A stretch of DNA of 64,000 nt, from assembly GCA_037178625.1 (NCBI GenBank), contig CM074128.1, positions 4,836,001-4,900,000 of the forward strand, read 5' to 3'. Numbering within the stretch: position 1 is the first letter of the stretch; each line of letters begins with the position of its first letter. Source of the DNA: Skeletonema tropicum (taxonomy: Eukaryota; Bacillariophyta; Thalassiosirophyceae; Thalassiosirales; Thalassiosiraceae). Of the stretch, positions 60,309 through 64,000 are shown piece after piece. Position numbers and translations under genes: made by a program. A model generated the notes under the pieces. It saw only the letters and a program-made list of their open reading frames with translations, searched no databases and was not told where the DNA came from.

Positions 60309-63300
60309 TTACGGCAGCAAAGTCAATGGTTCAACTTCCACCATCATACCCTCCTCCTTCAACTTCTCAAGGAGTTCCTCCGCCTTCTTCTTGGACGCCC
60401 GTTCGGCACGTTTGCGATCTCCCACTTCCGAGACGTAGAATTCGTCCACGACTCCAGCACCAAAGGAGTAGGCGGATCTCATGGCGTTTTCGGCACGTAA
60501 TTCGTCTAATCCGGCGGCTCGTCGGAGGATTTTGGTTGCCTCGGCCTTACTGGTAGAGTATCCGTAGAGCATGACGCGATATCCTGCCACACCTTCTGCT
60601 GGTACTCCATCATCATCGTCCTCTGAAGAAGTAGACGATGACGAAGAGCTAGTCTCCTCCGATTTTCGTGCCTCCTTCTTGCGTTTCTTCCGTCTCTCAC
60701 TACGAGTATCATCCTTCCCCGAAGCCCTCTTGGCATCTGCCTCACGTTGATCTTCCAACTTTTCCAAGAATGATTCACATTCTATAGATGACACGGCATA
60801 ATTCCCCAATGCTCGTAAGTCGGGACGGACAAGTGCATTCACACCCAGAACGACCCCTTCACTATTGACGAGTGGTCCTCCGGACATACCCCCCGCCATG
60901 GCGGCATCGGTAATAACAAACGATGTCCTTTCAAACGGTCTCGATTTGGATATTTCCGATGGTTCTTCACCTGTAGGAGCATCCATATAGTTGATGCCCT
61001 TGGTGGTGGCGGATAAGATACCAGAGGTCATTGTTGGACCTTCAAGTCCCATGGGATATCCGAATGCGTAGAGTGGACTTCCAATTTGATCGGACGTTAG
61101 TGGGGATGAGGAGGAAGATTTTGTATCAGTCAGTACATCTTCACTACTCAACTCCAAGGGAAGGGGGAAAGGATCCTCATCATTGTCATCAATTGAACAT
61201 TCCACAGAGAGGAGTGCCAGATCACTATTCAACTTTCTTCCCACGACAGTAGCTGCATATTGTATCGATGGGTCACTCGGAAAAGTCACAGAAACCTTCC
61301 ACCCGGGAGGAGCGACATGTGCCGATGTCAAAATGAAGCATCGATCCACCTCCTCGATATCCGTATCATCAGCTGCATCATCGAATTCCACGACAAATCC
61401 CGAACCCTGAGAATTTTCATTGCGTTTTCCTGTGGAAGTTACCAAAACTACCGAAGGGCGGACACTTCGTGCTGTTTGGACTGTTGATGGAGCGGATGAA
61501 GAAGTTTCCGCAACGTCTGGTTTTGCACGAGTTTCGATAATGGGTTCGGGTGGAGGTGCACCCACAGTGAGAGGAGGTGACCTTTCCGTTGCTTGTGGCC
61601 CGTAGGTGGAAGAGAGGGGGACATATTGAGAGGCTGTCGACGTGGGGGGTCGTTGTTGTTGATTCATCATGGGTCCCATTGACTCACCTGGGAGCTGCTG
61701 ACTGTTGTTGTTGGTATTCCTGCTGTTCATTGAGCTGATCACCTCGGCATCATAAGATTGTGTAGTCCGAGCAGCCATATCTTTCAATGACATCCTACCT
61801 ACAGGTTGGTCCCTCCCAAAACCACCTGGACCACCTGGTCCCCAGCCGCCAGGGCCTCCCATACTCGGACCTCTGCCACCCATATCACCTCTCATTGGTC
61901 CTCTTCCGTCCATTTCACCACCCATTCCATCGGGACCCATTGGACCACCAGGACCTCGGCGTGGACCTCCCCGACCACCTCCTCTACCATTACGTCGCAT
62001 GTCTGGCCCCCATCGTCCTTCCATCATTCGATCACCTGGACCTCCCATCATACCCGGTCTACCCATACCAGGGGGTAAGAATGGTCCTTCAAATTCGTCA
62101 TATATTGGGTACATGGACATTCTTAATGCCATGGAGTTGCTTTCAGACTTTCTTCCAATGCTGAAAAATAGCGGATGAAAATAAAAAGGTGTGAGAGACA
62201 CGGTTGGAGGAATATTATAATCAATCACATTCCCAATCATTTTAGCACACAAGAAGAGATGAATTGTTCCGGACAGTATTTCTAATACTGCCAAATCCAT
62301 ATTATTCAACAGGAGTAAGTCAGAAAATTTCCCTTTGTAGTTTTCATCGTCATTACAATTCATCTTCATCTTTTGTGTGTGTGTGTGTACATATTTATTG
62401 AGTGTGGGGGTCTAGTAAATAATAGAGCGAAGCACAAATGATCAAAGTTTGTCTCCCCTACTAATGTTTACCATGCTCCCCCACTCCTCAAGAGAGCAAC
62501 TCTGTGAACATCATTTTCCCTTATCCATTTCTCTCTAATTCAAAAATGTCATGATGGAAACTTGTTCTCTTCCTTCCTTCATTGATTGATTCGTTCATCC
62601 ACTAGCTGTTGTGTAAGACTTACCGCATCAAACTATTTCCATTGATCCCCTTGTAACCTGCAGTCCTTGCCTCCATCCACTTTTTCTTCATGTGGACACC
62701 AGCTGAAAGTCCTCCATCCAGCTGTGGTGCTATAGCCAACAATCCCCTCCCAGGACCATTCATCCTCCCATACCCACCAAACGCATCCCCACTCCCACCC
62801 CTATATCCACCCTGATACTCCGCCGCACCCATCGCCCTCCCCCCTCTCTTTCCACCACTACCACCACCATATCCATAATCGGGATAATATCCACCAAAAT
62901 AATCCCGATCATACCCCGGTCCATAATACATCCTATGCTCCTCCTCTCGGATTGGTTCATAATTCGCCTCATGATCATAACTCTGACTCCAAATTGGATC
63001 ATAATACGGATTGGTCGGATTGGTATACACCTTGCTCGACCTGTAGCTATCCCCCACGCCAGGATAGGTGACGGAATTCCAATACCCCCGATTGACACGA
63101 TAGGTACGTGGATCATCGTAGCCATTGTAATTCGACCCGGAATCAAAATTGGCAGCGGGATTATCCCGACGGGTCGATTGAGCCCATCCGGGATCGTAGT
63201 ACGGGTTGGTTTCCGCATCACGGTAGGATCCACCGAAGAGGTCGGGGGTTGTGGAGGTGGTGTACCCCTGATTTTTGCGCCAGTTGGAGGATTGGGCGCC

Positions 63301-63522
63301 GGAGTGATCGCTGTACGGACCACGGGGGGAGGAGTAGTCGGCGTAGTCTCGGAGCATGTTGTTGAGACTTGTGGTGGTGGTACTGCTGTGCGTGTGGGTA
63401 GTGGTGGTGGTTAATGATGACAATGGAAAGGCCATTGTGGTGACATGATGTGATGTGGATGTGCTCCCATAGAGAGCTAGTCCGAGGACTAGCATGGCGG
63501 CTTTGTTGGATACAACCGCCAT
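60309..63522 (-). CDS. Deg/HtrA-like serine protease with Tyr/Gly-rich N-terminal extension, predicted plastid
   Basis: Exons 63522-62624 and 62160-60309 join exactly in phase (CG + C, Arg) over a 463-bp intron to 916 aa. Without the splice both halves look like separate genes. A signal peptide (AAMLVLGLALYGSTSTS) and TMAFPLSS (ASAFAP-like) predict plastid import. Exon 1 encodes LNNMLRDYADYSS and repeats of NPYYDPxWxQS plus Gly/Tyr stretches. Exon 2 starts with Gly/Pro/Met-rich sequence (GMGRPGMMGGPGDRM), then a chymotrypsin-fold protease near residues 530-780: His in FILTSAHVAP, Asp in KLNSDLALLSV, Ser in AGGMSGGPLVNSEG. No PDZ domain follows; a Lys/Glu/Ser-rich region and AATKILRRAAGLDELRAENAM-like end do. 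The product could degrade damaged plastid proteins. Confidence 0.82.
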
Positions 63523-64000
63523 TGTTAATTATTAGTGATGGTTGAAGATATATAATGTGATTGTAATAGCGTTGTCTTTGCTTTTAGTTAGGTATCTTGC
63601 GTCTTGGCTCCTCCACTACTTATGCCGAGATCCATCGACATGGTTCAAGCAGATTCGACGCGATGTGGTTGATGTTTGATGTTGAAGCGCATGTCGTTCG
63701 TAGGAGTATTTGGTATGACATATGATGTGCGTCATTAAAGGTGCTACGGAACCATGTCAATTCAAGAGCAAGATACTTATCAACGAGATTTGATACTTCT
63801 AGGTATGAGCAAGCTTCAGCAGCTGTGAATTGCATGCGATACAATGTACAAGAAGCAACATGCACAAAGGAATGCATAAGATACATCCTACTCAAACAAC
63901 TTCTTCATTGCATTGAATGTGTCTCAGCAACCCTTATTGGAACTTGAGTTCTTGCTGTTGCAGCTTCATACTGACATTGCGATCACGCTAGCCTCTCGTC
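63523..64000. other. Right edge, no gene recognised
   Basis: Promoter of the protease gene and flanking DNA. Frames of up to 91 codons lie on both strands without any signature. Confidence 0.5.

Noticed and set aside
62620..63522. Separate 300-aa Gly/Tyr-rich gene
   Set aside because: Its last codons form a GTAAGT donor, and a CAG acceptor at 62160 restores the frame exactly into the protease; the fusion model is preferred.

Overview
This is nuclear DNA from a eukaryotic alga, most likely a diatom or close stramenopile. Supporting features are short GT-AG introns (about 70-250 bp, one with a TACTAAC branch point just before its acceptor), signal peptides followed by ASAFAP-like plastid motifs (NA-FVTP, TSA-FTNS, TMA-FPL, IGFSC), RING-Sel1-MYND proteins, a plastid-type Deg protease, a ferric reductase, and many Ser/Asn-rich, type II membrane carbohydrate enzymes. 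Nothing looks bacterial: genes are monocistronic, spliced, and separated by repeats. Species cannot be read from the sequence.

Layout. 1-1.4 kb: a tandem satellite with a period of about 180 bp, which returns at 14.5-14.9 kb. 1.5-5.7 kb: a DUF1772 protein, an MDR oxidoreductase lacking part of its N-terminal domain, and a five-exon trypsin-like protease. 5.9-15 kb: gene-poor DNA with many short hairpins, small local duplications, a 1.07 kb palindrome-rich inverted-repeat element, and a large 11-bp-unit hairpin. 15-22.1 kb: an NTF2-like plastid protein, a decaying cluster of RING-Sel1-MYND genes, and a DUF1295 reductase. 22.3-26 kb: tandem cytochrome b561 paralogues, one with a 310-bp hAT-type MITE in its promoter, the other carrying a 3' end copied from a gene 8 kb away. 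26.3-30.7 kb: a complete-looking two-gene DNA transposon (DDE-like transposase plus FEN1/XPG-type nuclease, convergent, between 241-bp inverted repeats). 31-36 kb: a nine-exon Gly/Tyr-rich protein built from phase-0 mini-exons and a 755-aa low-complexity protein. 36.1-38.7 kb: a second convergent two-gene inverted-repeat element with no recognised transposase. 39-40.4 kb: coiled-coil relic and a tRNA-derived SINE. 41-64 kb: mostly intact genes: ferric reductase/NADPH-oxidase-like protein, exostosin-like glycosyltransferase, ADPRM-type phosphoesterase, sulfotransferase, methyltransferase, GT92-like glycosyltransferase, membrane-anchored MsrA, DUF3110-like protein, TLC protein, chromo-barrel protein, and a Gly/Tyr-rich Deg-type protease.

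The glycosyltransferase, sulfotransferase and GT92 genes (44-54 kb) all encode membrane-anchored secretory-pathway enzymes and may contribute to cell-surface polysaccharides. This is inference from proximity and family. The strongest candidates for something undescribed are the transposase/XPG-nuclease element, the palindrome-ended two-gene element, the compensatory hairpin array at 7.4-8.4 kb, and the Gly/Tyr mini-exon gene whose intron and exon were copied into a b561 gene.
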